Assembly (NCBI GenBank): GCA_963576725.1
Contig: OY755242.1
Location: 4,593,093 to 4,657,092 of the forward strand
Direction of reading: 5' to 3'
DNA length: 64,000 nt
Source: Azorinus chamasolen
Lineage: Eukaryota; Mollusca; Bivalvia; Cardiida; Solecurtidae
The translations under genes and the position numbers were made by a program. Shown here in pieces: positions 22,174 through 34,514 of the stretch (position 1 is the first letter of the stretch; the number at the start of each line of letters is the position of its first letter). The notes below the pieces were generated by a model, which saw only the letters and a list, made by a program, of their open reading frames with translations, had not been told where the DNA came from and made no database searches.

Positions 22174-22920
22174 TCAACCATTTACCCCATATATACGCCT
22201 TTCTACGCCTATGCAAACAGAGATGACCCAGACCAGACGACTCCTATATAGAATCTGCTCAGTTTGCGTATGTAATAATACAGATCTCTTTTCTAATTGT
22301 ACGGTTTATATTTTCAATAATATCAAGAAAATTGGTATTTGTTATGCTCTATCATTATTATGAAGGTTCCCAATTTGAACTTATATCGAAAAATGCCCCT
22401 GTGATACAAATAAACCGATTTCATCAATACTGATAATGTTTGTTCTACAACACAATATTATCGGCCTTTTCCGTTAAATTCTTCCGCGTTTGGCCGATGA
22501 TCACCCGATCCCTCCATTGTTTACGTAATAGCTTTCTCGGAAGTGGTCGGAGAATCGCGAATAGGGCGAACAGTTACGAAACTAAATCCCAACCCGAATA
22601 AAACTGAAACATCGGGGAGTAAAACCGGGATCGGCGATATCAAACACATGGATGTTTCGTCGTTATAAACGGTAATTGGATGGGGCTTTTTGCGATATAC
22701 TACTTTTCAGCATATAAACAAATGAGTTTTGTACATTTTAAGTGTTTATGAAACGCGTCAAATGTAGGGACATCCCCTTTAAATGCCTGTAACGTCACAA
22801 AGCTGTTGTTTATACCGAACCTTCAAACATAATAAACATTGAAAATAAACATTGGGTCAAACGAAAAATAAAACTTATTTCAGTGTTTGAATACGCCAGA
22901 TTTAATGTAGGAATAACAAT
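22174..22920. other. Family C fragment, then non-coding DNA
   Basis: A reversed C fragment (22174-22290) with a shortened hairpin. The rest shows no gene or repeat I can name. Confidence 0.5.
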
Positions 22921-22924
22921 AGTT

Positions 22925-23281
22925 TAGAGGTTGAATCTGAATTCATTCTCAAGCGTCTGACTGGTATGATTTGGAGCTAGTTCCAAATCTGACCAATCAG
23001 ATGCTTTAGAATAAAATAAGTCATGGGCCTGGACAACAGTACGTCATATTCCAACATCATGTTGTGTTCGTACATGTCAGGAGTGTAGCTGAATGTATAT
23101 CGTGCATCGAACGTCCGGGGCATGCTCCTCCGGGAAAGGTTAGAATTGTGTAGTTTTGAAACCACTGTGAAAAATAGAGCATATGCTTCTATAGGAGCAA
23201 CTGCTCTATTTATCACAGTGGTATCAAACGGCACTTTTACAGCGGTGCCAAAGGGCGTCAATATGAGAGGGTGGGATAAAT
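22925..23281. mobile_element. Foldback and truncated family D MITE
   Basis: 22925-23010 has imperfect arms (CATTCTCAAGCGTCTGACTGG / CTGACCAATCAGATGC), related to the foldback at 34431. 23130-23281 is the right half of family D with its ATAGAGCATATGC palindrome and end GTCAATATGAGAGGGTGGGATAA. Confidence 0.65.
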
Positions 23282-23602
23282 CTTATATCATAAGATACAA
23301 CGTTTATCATAGTCTATTCCCTAAGCTTTCGAAATTTGTTCCATTTTGGCCATAATGATATTTTAACATTTCAGATTAGGGTAACGCAACTGCGTAAGTA
23401 GGTATCTCTAGCTACGCCCTGCATGTATTCATAGATAATACAAAGCAACTCTGAGGTGGTCACTATGTGAAGAAACATTAGATTCTTTCTTGACGCCTCA
23501 ACTAAATCTCAAGTATTTGCACGTATTATCACGGTCTCACATTACTGCAAAATAAGGTCGTTAAACTGAATTTATATTCGGCTCCAATTTTAATTAATTC
23601 TA

Positions 23603-23777
23603 CAGTAAAGTCTCGCTAATACTACCACATAAAAGAGGTATAATTCTGGGAGCTAGATGCAAGCGGTTGCTTAATGAGGAGCTTTCTGCATTACTTTTGC
23701 CCTGCATTAAGCAACCACCTGCTTATAAAGACACCCATGTTTATTCATTAAGTGGTCGCATTAGAGGGGTTCTACTG
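23603..23777 (+). mobile_element. Family F MITE, TA-flanked
   Basis: CAGTAAAGTCTCGCTAATAC ... GCATTAGAGGGGTTCTACTG with TA on each side. Part of the left hairpin arm is deleted. Confidence 0.8.
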
Positions 23778-26117
23778 TATTATATAGCAATTATATCTAT
23801 GATCAAACAATGTGGACAAAGTGAGACTCAGAGTTTCACTGTGTTTTCATGTGGATTCCAATTATTTCCAGGAATTCAAATGGCACATTCCTGTGGAGAG
23901 TTGACACATGTTATGAATTATATGTTAATTGAACAACTATATGTGCTATACATGCTATGTAGTAAATTAATTTAGGCTTCACCAATCACTGGCCCTAGAC
24001 ACATATTACATTAATACATCATGGTAAACAACGCTGGCAATACCTACTCACTTTGAATGATCATATTAATTGCTCTACATCGTCGCTGTGCTATTAACCA
24101 AAAAGGTTGCGAGATTTCAGGGCGTTGGTTTCAATACTATATTGCGTAAATTTCTGTCTATTTCATCGATAAATGACAGCTGTGAATAGCAACTGTCAAT
24201 GCATTTATCGGTGAAAACAAAAGAAGAAAATAAAGGGACGGACTATGAAAACAGTGCAAATACAATAGCAATTTTCTAAACGAATTACTAAATACAATTC
24301 TATTTATTTGAAGAGTAAAAATATTTTTGAAACAAAATTATATTAAAAAGATAATTTGCTCGAAAGGATCCACTGCTTTAGAGCAGTTTAACCTTTAGAA
24401 CATTCATTTTTAAGATTATACAATGCAAAACTTTTAAATAACTGAACACTACATTGAAATTTACTATGAAAACAATGAAAATACAGTAGCGCCCTTCTAA
24501 AAAATAAAAATAAAAATAAATAAATACAAATTACACATATTTCCAGATAAAATTGTCTCCAATATACGTCGAAATGACGTTTCCGCCATGTTTCAACGAA
24601 GAATGAGGCTTGCGACAAACCTTGTTTATTTCAATTCACCTGATCGAACCGCTTCAACCAATCAGTATGGTTTGCTTTGCAACTTTGTAATGTTTTGGCG
24701 GGAAAATTGACGGCGACGATAGAGCATTTTGCTAAATAGCTCAGAGCATGTTTATTTCATACTACAGAATATAGTCATCTCGGCGCGTCCCGGTATTATA
24801 GCAATACAGTTTAATTCAATAGACAAACATCTAATTCGGTCGTAAAAGTGACATTTTATCCAATACGAACATTTCTCGTAGACATCGGACGTTTGTGTCG
24901 ACAATTTAACGTTTTCGCCGATTTACGCTTCTTTAATCACGTGTCAATTTTCCGGTGGCATCGTCCTGAGCAGATGTTACCCGATTGCTTGATATCTTAA
25001 CAGTAAGTTGCGTTGATGCTAACATACGTAAACAAAACAATATTTAAGATTTTGGTTGCATAGATCGCGATCAGAGACAATATACGTAGATGAATATTGT
25101 CCAATGCAACGACGTTGTACAATGGACAAAATGCAAATGACACTAAATTCCACATACAGCGTGACCTCAATGAAAACAAAGATTAGTAACAATATTTACT
25201 AACAATTGGCTGTTAAATCCTGTCCGGTAATGACCATACTTATTGTGGTCTACGGACACTGTTTCAAGCGCTGTGGATTGTTCTTGCGAATGCGTGTAGT
25301 TTTAGCATTACAGAGTTGCTGGACACAGCTTTCTTATTCATCCAATGAAAATGACTATTTCAACGGACATCGGTGAAGGTCGATCAAACCGGAAAATGGC
25401 AAGGGACATATAAACCCAATTTCGTTAAAACTTGTCCAATTTCTTCGACATTTGTCCGCATAGTGAGAGGTTTCGCCGTTTCCAGCGTGTTAAATGTCTT
25501 TTTTGTAGAATTAAGTCGTACATTTTATATCAGTCCGTTTCGTTTTTGAAAAGAGAGCAGGTGCGTACAGCCTTGTTATCATGATGTATCAATGCACACG
25601 TGTTATAAATAGACTATAGACTTTATCGATCTTGTGCCAGTGCCACGAAACTGTTGTAGACAACACCTCTAAATAGTTCTTACCCTTACCCTAAATAGTA
25701 TTTGCTCTAAAAGTTATCTTCAATTGCAGATTTTCCCTAATGGCACTAACTCTAAATTGTTTCTCCTCTAAATGACAAATAATCTAAATTGTTCTTTTTG
25801 CAGAGCCCTTTTTGTAAAGGTATTTGCTCTAAATGTTGTAAAACATTTCTGTATTCATGTTTAATCGGAAAAAAGATAATCCAATTAATATTCATGACGT
25901 CATTATATCTTGGGTAGATATTCATGGAGTAAAGCGTTTAGCTACCACCATTTGGCTTGGCTTTTAAAACATTATAAACATACACTGTACTCATTATTCA
26001 GTTTTACCCATCTTGTTCTAGGCACTAAAACGTGCGTACAGTCTGGGTTTTCCTACACCCATTAATCAATGGTGTTAACAACGTACAGTCACAGCTTTAG
26101 TGTTCAACAGGTTAATA
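23778..26117. other. Long non-coding stretch
   Basis: No gene seen on either strand. 25670-25850 repeats a loose CTCTAAAT(A/T)GTT motif about six times. 25868-25937 is a family C right end. Confidence 0.45.
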
Positions 26118-26240
26118 GAGTAAAACTCGATACTACGAACAATCAAATACGTACCATTATTGATGTTTAAAACAGGTGACAGCTTAATGCAGGGTGAAAG
26201 TTTCCTCACTAAAAGTTCGTAGTGTCGAATGTTTACTGTA
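26118..26240 (+). mobile_element. Family F MITE, short
   Basis: AGTAAAACTCGATACTACGA and inverse TTCGTAGTGTCGAATGTTTACTG-TA, with an F interior (GACAGCTTAATGCAGGGTGAAAG) between. Confidence 0.7.
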
Positions 26241-27419
26241 CCTAGTTTCTGATTAAATATCACAAACTTGAATAATTATTTTGTTTAAATAAATGAAGAT
26301 TTATCACAAAGCATGGTAATAATATTGAAAACAAAAACAACTGAGCAGCAAAATAAAATCTAAATAGAAAAAAATCAGGATCAAAACTAGAATCCAGCGA
26401 GCAGAATACTGTAGACGTAATTGACAAAATGTATCTAGGCTGAACAGCAAAGGCATTCACAAACGGGGTCGTCAAAGGCATATAACACTCTCCGGAATTG
26501 AGGGTATCTCTCCCCCGAATTTCGATCGGGTGACTGTTCCAGATGCCGATCCTCTGGTAATTGAATGATCTAAGTCATACATGTACCTACAGCTGTTGAG
26601 TCTGGCTAATAAAACAACTAGCGGTTTCGTCCTAAAATTGTAATGGATTATTTTTATATTGATCAAATCTTGCAAGTGTAGTAGTGGCGAATTCCGCAAG
26701 ACCTTGAAACCTAAACCTCTCCAGCAATACATTTCATTCTAGAGACATGTAGAAAAGTTCTATTATTTACAGCTACTCTTAAAGATGAGACCATAAATCA
26801 CCACTGATGGATCTTACTGCCCACTCTTGGATAGTTCCAGTTGGTTTTATTATTAATCAGCCTCAATACACAGAGAGTACATGATAGCTATATGATAAAA
26901 TACATATGGACATCAACGTAGTACAAACAAAACAGACAGAAAAGAAATGTTAAATTGAATAAACAGAAATGACAAATCCAACATACAATCACACTGACAT
27001 ACGCGCGCATGAATATGAAGATGGTTCAATGCCCGTGGCATTTGAAAGAAAGAAAGTATTAAACTATGTCATCTTTTCTGATTTATGAACCATTCACGAA
27101 TAAGCAGATTCTCATTCACTAGAACCCCTATCTATGTAACAGTGTATAAAAGAAACAATATCATCACCAGCATAACTTGAATGTCATTGACACAAAAATG
27201 TCATAGATTAACATATTGATTATCATATTATCCTTTGATATCCATGGTCAACGGGGAAGCCGCCAAGTTAACCAACAGCCGCGGCGACTGACATAGACTT
27301 GAAGTTTGGCAAGGAGTGGATTGTGAGGGAGACGAACAAACCCTTAAAATGACCCAGCAGAACAGCAGAAACATACTTTTTGTCAGCCAAGTTTTGAAAC
27401 CAGTCCTCTAAAAAGACGA
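26241..27419. other. Non-coding stretch
   Basis: No convincing coding region or structured repeat recognised. Confidence 0.4.
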
Positions 27420-27890
27420 AGCATGATGAACAGACTCAATAAAACCGAGTCTACAATTTACTCATTTTGCATTTTTACTTTTGCTTTCGAAGGATCACCC
27501 ATTTTCAGAATATATGTACTTCAAAACAGCATGTGTTAAGTGCGTGTGTGGCGGCTGTAAAAAGTCGCCCCGTACTTCACTCTCAGTGTTGTTATATTTT
27601 CTGGTCCTTCGGGATCATTAGTTTTGATGTTATTTGTTTTGAAAATTGAATACTGCTTAAGCCGGTGCTAGGGGGCGTGAGTAGTGTTGCAGTTTTAATT
27701 ACTACTCATGAACAGACTCAATCAAACCGAGTATGCAACTTTTTACTTTTGCTTTCGAAGGATCACCCATTTTCAGAATATTTGCAACAGTTGCCTTTTC
27801 GAAATGTAGCTAGAAATGGAATAGATATTTCACAATATTCTAAAATGAAACAAGTAGGAAAGTCAAGAAGGAAAGGCATCAACAAGAGAT
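27420..27890 (+). repeat. Interspersed repeat L, two partial copies
   Basis: TTTGCTTTCGAAGGATCACCC and GACTCAAT(A/C)AAACCGAGT occur twice (27440-27500 and 27710-27780), separated by GCTTAAGCCGGTGCTAGGGG. The same repeat lies inverted at 42590-43240. Confidence 0.7.
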
Positions 27891-27949
27891 AGACATTTCA
27901 AACATCAACACACGCACAATTACATAGACACAAGACAAACATAAAAATA

Positions 27950-28330
27950 TGGATGACAAAGAGAGTACTGCCTTGGAACGGTCAGTGACAAAACCACCAC
28001 CGGGGGTTTAAACCAGTTTACGGACGTCCTAACCTCACACCTATCTCAAAGTCATCCTACTTTAACAAAGAGTGTTAAAATTGTATCCCCGCCGGACTTC
28101 CGCACAACATAAAAGACGGTAAACACAGCAAAATATGTAAAACATAGCACGACAACCTTGAAAGTCGATCAAATATGTACTCAATGACTTTGCTGAAGTC
28201 AGAGCAGCGGCAGGGAAGTAGTTAAGAGCACGGCCGGAAAAAGATAATACATGCGTCTGGTAAGCGCATCCCGTTTCTGAGTTTAGGAGACTCAGTATAC
28301 CATGATAGAGTACTACCCCCGACCTGTCAT
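27950..28330 (-). repeat. Interspersed repeat K, inverted copy
   Basis: Contains GGTTTAAACCAGTTTACGGACGT-type sequence, the inverse of the copy at 30241-30700. Both copies end near GACCTGTCATCGCGCAAGCA or its inverse. Together they form a 4.5-kb-scale inverted pair. Confidence 0.7.
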
Positions 28331-30240
28331 CGCGCAAGCAAAGAGGGAAGCGTAGCTACCGACTGTAAAGGGGTCAATAACCAAGCATGCAGTACGTTGC
28401 AATATAATGGGGGCCATAACCTTTCTTCCTAAAAGTGTAATGCATTTAATTAACAAATAATGAAAATGGATATGACCCCGAATTTTCCTAAGTTTGTAGA
28501 TAACACCACCATTAAATTGGTAACACAACCATAACATTCCATGTGAGAAATACCTTGTTGCAATAACGTCCGTAGTACCAATGAGAGGTAAATTTCGAAA
28601 ATGTTTTCCGAATTTTGTGATATATGTAACCTTGCTTAGGAAGTTTATCAGTTATAATTAAATTACGACTGTTAAAATCTTCTAGCAATGAACAGGCTCG
28701 GGAAAAATATAAGACCCATAAGATGTAGAACGGGACACATCTCCATCTTGAAACATTACCATTTGTGATGGAAATATTCAAATCTAAAAAGGAAGCCATA
28801 ATGTCAGATCGATTCACTTTGTTTAAGGACAATTCTTTTTGTTAAGTTGAAGAAACCAAAGTTTCAAAATAAGGATTAGCCAAATTCAAAATATTCAAAT
28901 CGGTCTGTAGTTTTCACTTTTAAGAGGGTCCGTTTCTTACATAGATGGATGGTCGGACCTTTCTTAACCACCACCTCCATGAATATTCACGAAAGAAATA
29001 ATGACATCATGAATGAATACTAATTAGATTTATTGTTATAATACCATATGGACACGGGACGTTTTGGCAATGAAAGAAACTTTAGAATCATATAATCATA
29101 TGTGATTCCAGTATACGTTATCTTCATTTTCAAAACATGGTATTGCCTGACATCATCAGTGAAAATTTATGTTTCTCTTCCAAATTGTTAAAACACCTAT
29201 ACTTGATAGTTTGTTTTTATTTTTCAATTTTTGGCATACACACCAGTAATGTTGCGTTGTGTTAGTCACTGTGACCAGTCCACAATTTAAAGCATAACGT
29301 AGGATTGTTTATGAGAATTACATCAACCAGAAAGAGATAGACTCTTTCATGAACCACAGGACAGTTTTGACCAGATTGAAAACGGTAATGATGTCGGAAA
29401 TTGCACCACCCTTGTCCTTGTCAAATAGACCAAACTGTAAATCGCTTAAAACAATAATGTTGTCAAATTGGATTGCAATTCTCTCAAAATCCCTGGTATT
29501 ACCAATTTTGTACAAAATATAATTTTAACACAAGGAGGTAAATATACTCATATCACTGTGCATTTTCAGTTATTAATTTGAGTATCGGGAACAATCGATT
29601 CAGATGGTGCTTCAAGAGTAATGTTGTTAGCATTCTTGCATTGTATGGAGGGGTAATTTTTTATAATCAATTCAAAGTCGCCAAAGACAGGTTCTACTGT
29701 ACGTTGACCCTGCATTAAGCAACCAGCTGCTTTGTAAGATATCTGTGGTCAATAAATGCAACGTCGCTTAAGAGAGGTTCTATTGTACTTTACAAATATT
29801 TGTATAAAGTCCGACATCCGAGTTTGATGTTGCGAAATGACTAAAGAAATTACATGTTGTACATTTATGAAACACCTGAGCGTGCTAAATTATGACTACT
29901 ACCACAAGATTTTTATTGTACAATTCAAGTCTAATATTTGTATCGGCCATAAATTTGAGCACGGGCAAATCTGGCTGGAATAGTGCAGCTGATTTTATAG
30001 GCCTTGCGCTAGTATCGTGCAAGAGCTTTCCCGTCCTTGAACATTAAGCCAAGACAAAAGTCAAAGAGTCATATATTAATATGTCGATAATTATAAAGTC
30101 TTGTATTTTATAATCAAGCCTAGAGTTGTAGTGGCAGCGTTTAAGCACGTTTATAAATGCGTTTCCCGAGTATAGCTATATTTAGAAATGTTATAACATC
30201 AAACTCCAATGTCTGCCTTTTAAACCCTTCGTAAAAAATA
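28331..30240. other. Non-coding stretch between two K copies
   Basis: No gene recognised. The left half of a family C element is at 28963-29100 and an F right end at 29690-29795. Confidence 0.45.
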
Positions 30241-30700
30241 ATATCTGCGCATAGTTGGATCTGGTCCCTCTTTGCTTGCGCGATGACAGGCCGATGGGTA
30301 GTACTCTATGATGGTATACTCTTAAACTTGGATACAGGATGAGCTTACCAGACTCATGTATTACCTTTTCCCTGTCGTGCTTAACGGCTTACCTGCAGGT
30401 GCTCTGACTTCAGCAAAGTCATTGAGTATATATTTGACGGATTGTCACAGTTATTATGCTATGTTTTACATGTTGTCCTGTGTTCACCGTCGTCTATGTT
30501 GTCGGTAAGTCCAGCGGGGATACCTTTATTTACACTATTTGTAAAGCTAGGGTGACTTTGAGAGAAGTGTGAGGTTAGGACGTCCGTAAACCGGTTTAAA
30601 CCCCCAGTGGTCTTTTTGCTACTGACCGTGCCAAGGCGGTACTCTCTTTGTCACCCTTCCTTTTGTTTGCCTTGCGTCTTTGTGCTTGTGATTTTGTTCA
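30241..30700 (+). repeat. Interspersed repeat K, third copy
   Basis: Shares TGTGAGGTTAGGACGTCCGT, GGTTTAAACCCCCAGTGG and GACCGTGCCAAGGCGGTACTC with the copies at 20890 and 27950. Confidence 0.7.
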
Positions 30701-30780
30701 TGTGTGGAACGTTTGTCTCTGGTTCTTGTGTGTCTTTTGGTGTTTTCTGTGTTCATCTCGTGTGTGAGTGTGCGTTTGGG

Positions 30781-30787
30781 TGTGTGG

Positions 30788-30844
<57 letters not shown>

Positions 30845-30846
30845 TC
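30781..30846. repeat. GT microsatellite
   Basis: About 25 near-continuous GT units. The cysteine/valine-rich open frames across it are a by-product. Confidence 0.95.
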
Positions 30847-30952
30847 ATGCTGTCTATCGGTGTTTTGGTGGTGGTTGCGTCTTGTATGTGGCTTTGCCTG
30901 CTTGACTTTACTACTTTTCCATTTGAATACATCCGATCAAATGTCTGGTATA

Positions 30953-31590
30953 AGAAACTACTCTACACTCGACAAAAGGTCTGCGAAACTACTCTACACT
31001 CGACAAAAAGTCTGAGAAACTACTCTTCACTCGACAAAATGTTTGAGAAACTACTCTACATCCGATAAAAGGTCTGAGAAACTACTCTACATCCGATAAA
31101 AGGTCTGAGAAACTACTCTACATCCGATAAAAGGTCTGAGAAACTACTCTACATCCGATAAAAGGTATGAGAAACTACTCTACATCCGATAAAAGGTCTG
31201 AGAAACTACTCTACATCCGATAAAAAGACTCAGAAAATACTCTACATCCGATAAACGATCTGATAAATTACTCTACATCCGATAAAAGGTCTGAGAAACT
31301 ACTCTATATCCGATAATAGGTCTGAGAAACTACTCTACATCTGATAAAAGGTATGATAAACTACTCTACATCTGATAAAAGGTATGAGAAACTACTCTAC
31401 ACCCGATAATAGGTCTGAGAAACTACTCTACATCCGATAATAGGTCTGAGAAACTACTCTACACCCCGATAATAGGTCTGAGAAACTACTCTACATCCGA
31501 TAATATGTCTGACAAACTACTCAACATCCGATAATAGGTCTGACAAACTACTCTACATCTAATTAAAGGTCTGACAAACTACTGACCGAG
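30953..31590 (+). repeat. 31-bp tandem array, about 20 units
   Basis: Units GAAACTACTCTACATCCGAT + AAAAGGTCTGA with graded variants (CACTCGACAAAA at the left, CCGATAATA at the right). The last unit runs into CTACTGACCGAGTGTCAAGC, the flank of an E/J element, so the unit may derive from that family's subterminal region. Confidence 0.9.
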
Positions 31591-32195
31591 TGTCAAGCAG
31601 CTTGAATCCTGACGAGACGCCAAGTTATACGGAGTTTCATCTGCATCGAAGCTGCACGTTTCAGTCAGGTCGAAGATAGTTGGAGAGATGTAATGAGACA
31701 CCAGGCAAAACACTCCAAACAACTCGGTTAATTGCGGCAACGTTGTGTTGGTAGTTTTCTTGCTTATTTAGAACTGAAGATTACAATGCAATCTTATTAA
31801 TTTGATTTGCCTCAAGCAGAACGAATGATTAACCCCTGCGTACTATACGCCATTTCTCTTCCAAAGTATAAAAACATCCCCATGGAAATATTTGATTCTT
31901 TACCTAATGAATATTCATGTTAGAAACAATGACTGCATGAATATTAATTAGCTGAAATTTATTACGGCTTTATCCCTTTCTCTGTTCTATAACATTTCAA
32001 ATTTAAATACCTACTGAATATTCATGGATCAAATAGTTATAATAAAATATGGAAGATGGAACAGTGTAGCCATTGTAGAAACTAAATAAACACATCTATA
32101 AAAATCCATTAACACACAAAGCTATAGGAACCGTCTGATCTCGGTCTACTCTGTTTGCAAATGCGTGAAAACACGTTTATATGAGGGAAAGTGCT
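31591..32195. mobile_element. E/J core, C fragment and reversed family A MITE
   Basis: E/J core at 31590-31660 (GACGAGACGCCAAGTTATACGG). C left half at 31895-31970. Reversed A element from 31968 (TATCCCTTTCTCTGTTCTAT) to 32195 (TATATGAGGGAAAGTGCTAA), with one hairpin arm missing. Confidence 0.65.
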
Positions 32196-32317
32196 AAGAA
32201 TAAGGATATGTTTTACCTAGGCACAGGCTGTAGAACCCGAAGCATATTATCTCACAGACAACAGAACAAATCCTTATCAACGGACTGCTAATTATTTAGA
32301 ACATTTCAGTAGTACAG

Positions 32318-32762
32318 CAAAACTCCTCTAAACCGCACAGTTAGTATATTTAGAGGTCTTAGAGACACGTTGTAGCTTAACCCTTCGCTTGCTATTCACG
32401 TCAATATACCTACCTGTAAATAGTGAAGACCCAGACGAGACAGCTCCTGCAGGAGCTGTCTCATCAGGGTCTGCACTATTTACAAGTTGATTGTGCAACC
32501 AGTACATTCCACAGCAGTGATTGCGCAGCGAAATACGTGTACACAGTGAAGATATATATATAATTATACAACAGGGCATGGGTAAAGAAGGAGAAATGTA
32601 TTTTAAAATTCAGCAAGCGAAGGGTTAATACAGGATTAAAGCCAGACAGAAAGCTCTTTTAGGAGCTTTTTGCATGACTTCCACCCTGCATTAAGCAGCC
32701 ACCTGTCTTAAAGTAACTTATTTCTTCTCCACTAGAATTCCGGCTTAGAGGGGGTTTAATGT
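32318..32762 (+). mobile_element. Family F MITE split by a nested family H element
   Basis: CAGCAAAACTCCTCTAAACC at the left and CCGGCTTAGAGGGGGTTTAATG at the right. The interior AGCTTAA / TTAATACAGGATTAAAG is interrupted at its own TTAA by the H element (32377-32628). Confidence 0.8.
32377..32628 (+). mobile_element. Family H MITE, TTAA-flanked, nested
   Basis: TTAACCCTTCGCTTGCTATT to AGCAAGCGAAGGGTTAA. Core GAGACAGCTCCTGCAGGAGCTGTCTC. TTAA is at both junctions, while undisturbed F copies show a single TTAA at this point. A second copy lies at 56294. Confidence 0.9.
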
Positions 32763-32788
32763 GCAAAAATCCATCCGAACCATGTGTA

Positions 32789-32993
32789 CCCTTATTGTGT
32801 GAGACAGGAGTCACTAATGTCCTTTGAAAACATTGGCAGACCCAGATGACAGGGCTCCTATATGAGCCCTGTCATCTGGGTCTGCACTATTTGTCATGTT
32901 ACACTTTTCTTCAGAAAATCTCTTAATATTCAAGCTTGACCTGTTTGAATTTTTGAATAGTCCATTTAAACATTCAGCGTAGAAAGGGTTAAT
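32789..32993 (+). mobile_element. Family I MITE
   Basis: 50-bp near-perfect palindrome at 32836-32885 (GCAGACCCAGATGACAGGGC...). The right end is CGTAGAAAGGGTTAA. The left terminus is less clear. Confidence 0.7.
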
Positions 32994-33439
32994 ATAACTC
33001 TTTATTCTACTCTAAACATAAAATATTTTCTAACCCTGATCCGCTGTAAGTTTTACATGTATTTACGTTTGATGCAGTTGTTTGGGGAACTGTTGAACGA
33101 ATGACATAAAGCTTGGGTCCTGATTGGACACCGAATTACTCGGCGTCTCATCTGGATTCAAGGTATTTCCATTTGTATGTAAGGCGATAGGACACATGTT
33201 AAAGGATATATCTGACGTTATTTATAGATGGTTAGATGAAAAAGTGATACTTGCAGTGTGTAGGGAAATCAGTATCTTGCCTGGGTTCTGTAACGAATAA
33301 AGTTTTACACAATATCAATTTGTATCACATAGTTCATTAGTAACATTTTTCTCAGCGTCATTCCAGCATGCAATCTGCTCAGTCGAATTACTGCTCCGTG
33401 AATCCGCTTTATATAAAGGTTCTGGGCGATAGAGGTCTA
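32994..33439. other. Non-coding stretch with an E/J core
   Basis: CTTGGGTCCTGATTGGACACC...ACTCGGCGTCTCATC at 33110-33170 is an E/J core. Nothing else recognised. Confidence 0.5.
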
Positions 33440-33893
33440 ATAAGAACTAGGTTCTAATTATGGGTCTGTAAGACAGGTGATAGCTTAATATTTGAGCTTT
33501 ACTTTTGCTCTGCATTAAGCAACCATCTGCTTTTTAAGACGCCTATGTTCAATAAACGAATGACCGCTTTAGACAGGTTCTACTGTATATAATGAACGTT
33601 TCAACCTCTAAGAATCACAAACCTAGTAGATCCCCTCTTAAGCGACCACTTAATGAAGAAACATGTGCCCCTTCGCGCATTTGCAAACAGAGTAGATCCA
33701 GATCAGACGGATCCTATAGAAGCCGTCTGATTAGGGTCTGGTCTGTTGCTAATGGAATTCAATAGACCTGGTTCTTTACTTTCTGAAATGGCTACAATGT
33801 TCCACCTTCCATATTTCATTATATTATTTTGTCTATGAATATTAAGTAGGTATTGAACTTTAGAATAAACATAGAACAGGGAATGGGTTAAAC
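33440..33893 (+). mobile_element. Family F and family A MITEs
   Basis: F at 33440-33583 (ends GCTTTAGACAGGTTCTACTG-TA). A partial F terminus from 33632 runs into an A element (GCATTTGCAAACAGAGTAGATCC...) ending GAACAGGGAATGGGTTAA at 33893. Confidence 0.7.
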
Positions 33894-34430
33894 ATATGTC
33901 CACTCAAACTAGCATCTAGAGTTAATTTAGTTACTTCTGATTCGTTACTTGGCCTCTCATCTTGATCCAAGCTATTTGCAAATACCAGCCAGGACGCGCA
34001 TAGTATGTGATGGGTTAAAGTCCACTAATTGTCCATCTGTAAAGTTGACAATCATCGGTACTTTGTCAAAAGATGTTTTCAAGTCAACCACTAGCAAACA
34101 AGTTGTGATGCTTGAAAAATTGTAAAACATGTTCTGTTACAAAGAAATGAACGGGATTTACCACAGGAGTCCCTATTTTGACATATCGTCCACTAAGTTC
34201 ATACGAGCCACTGTAACGTGTTGGTCACTTGATTTCTGCTCTCCCAGAAAGTAAACGAAAATGGCGACTAACAAGCTGCGAATGACACGGTCGTGTCAAA
34301 GCTGATATCAGAGGATAACAGAAAAGAACAAAAGCGAGAGTGGTCTGATTCGAAACACATCGCCCGCTTAAACAAACAAAATATAACAGACCAGTTGCAG
34401 GTATTGTTATTGAACGTTTTTGCTTTGAGT
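33894..34430. other. Non-coding stretch
   Basis: A half E element (33935-34018). Otherwise nothing recognised. Confidence 0.4.
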
Positions 34431-34514
34431 CTGAGATCATTCTCAAGTATCTGATTGGTCAGATGCTGAGCAATCTCAGAATCTGACCAATCAGATGCTT
34501 GAGAATGATCTCAG
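34431..34514. repeat. Foldback, 32-bp arms, one mismatch
   Basis: Arms 34431-34462 and 34483-34514 (CTGAGATCATTCTCAAGTAT... and its inverse) surround a 20-bp spacer. Relatives at 21537-21590 and 22925-23010 share CTGACCAATCAGAT. Confidence 0.85.

Noticed and set aside
30607..31068. ORF rich in CVCVCV
   Set aside because: It is a GT microsatellite plus a 31-bp array and interspersed repeat K.
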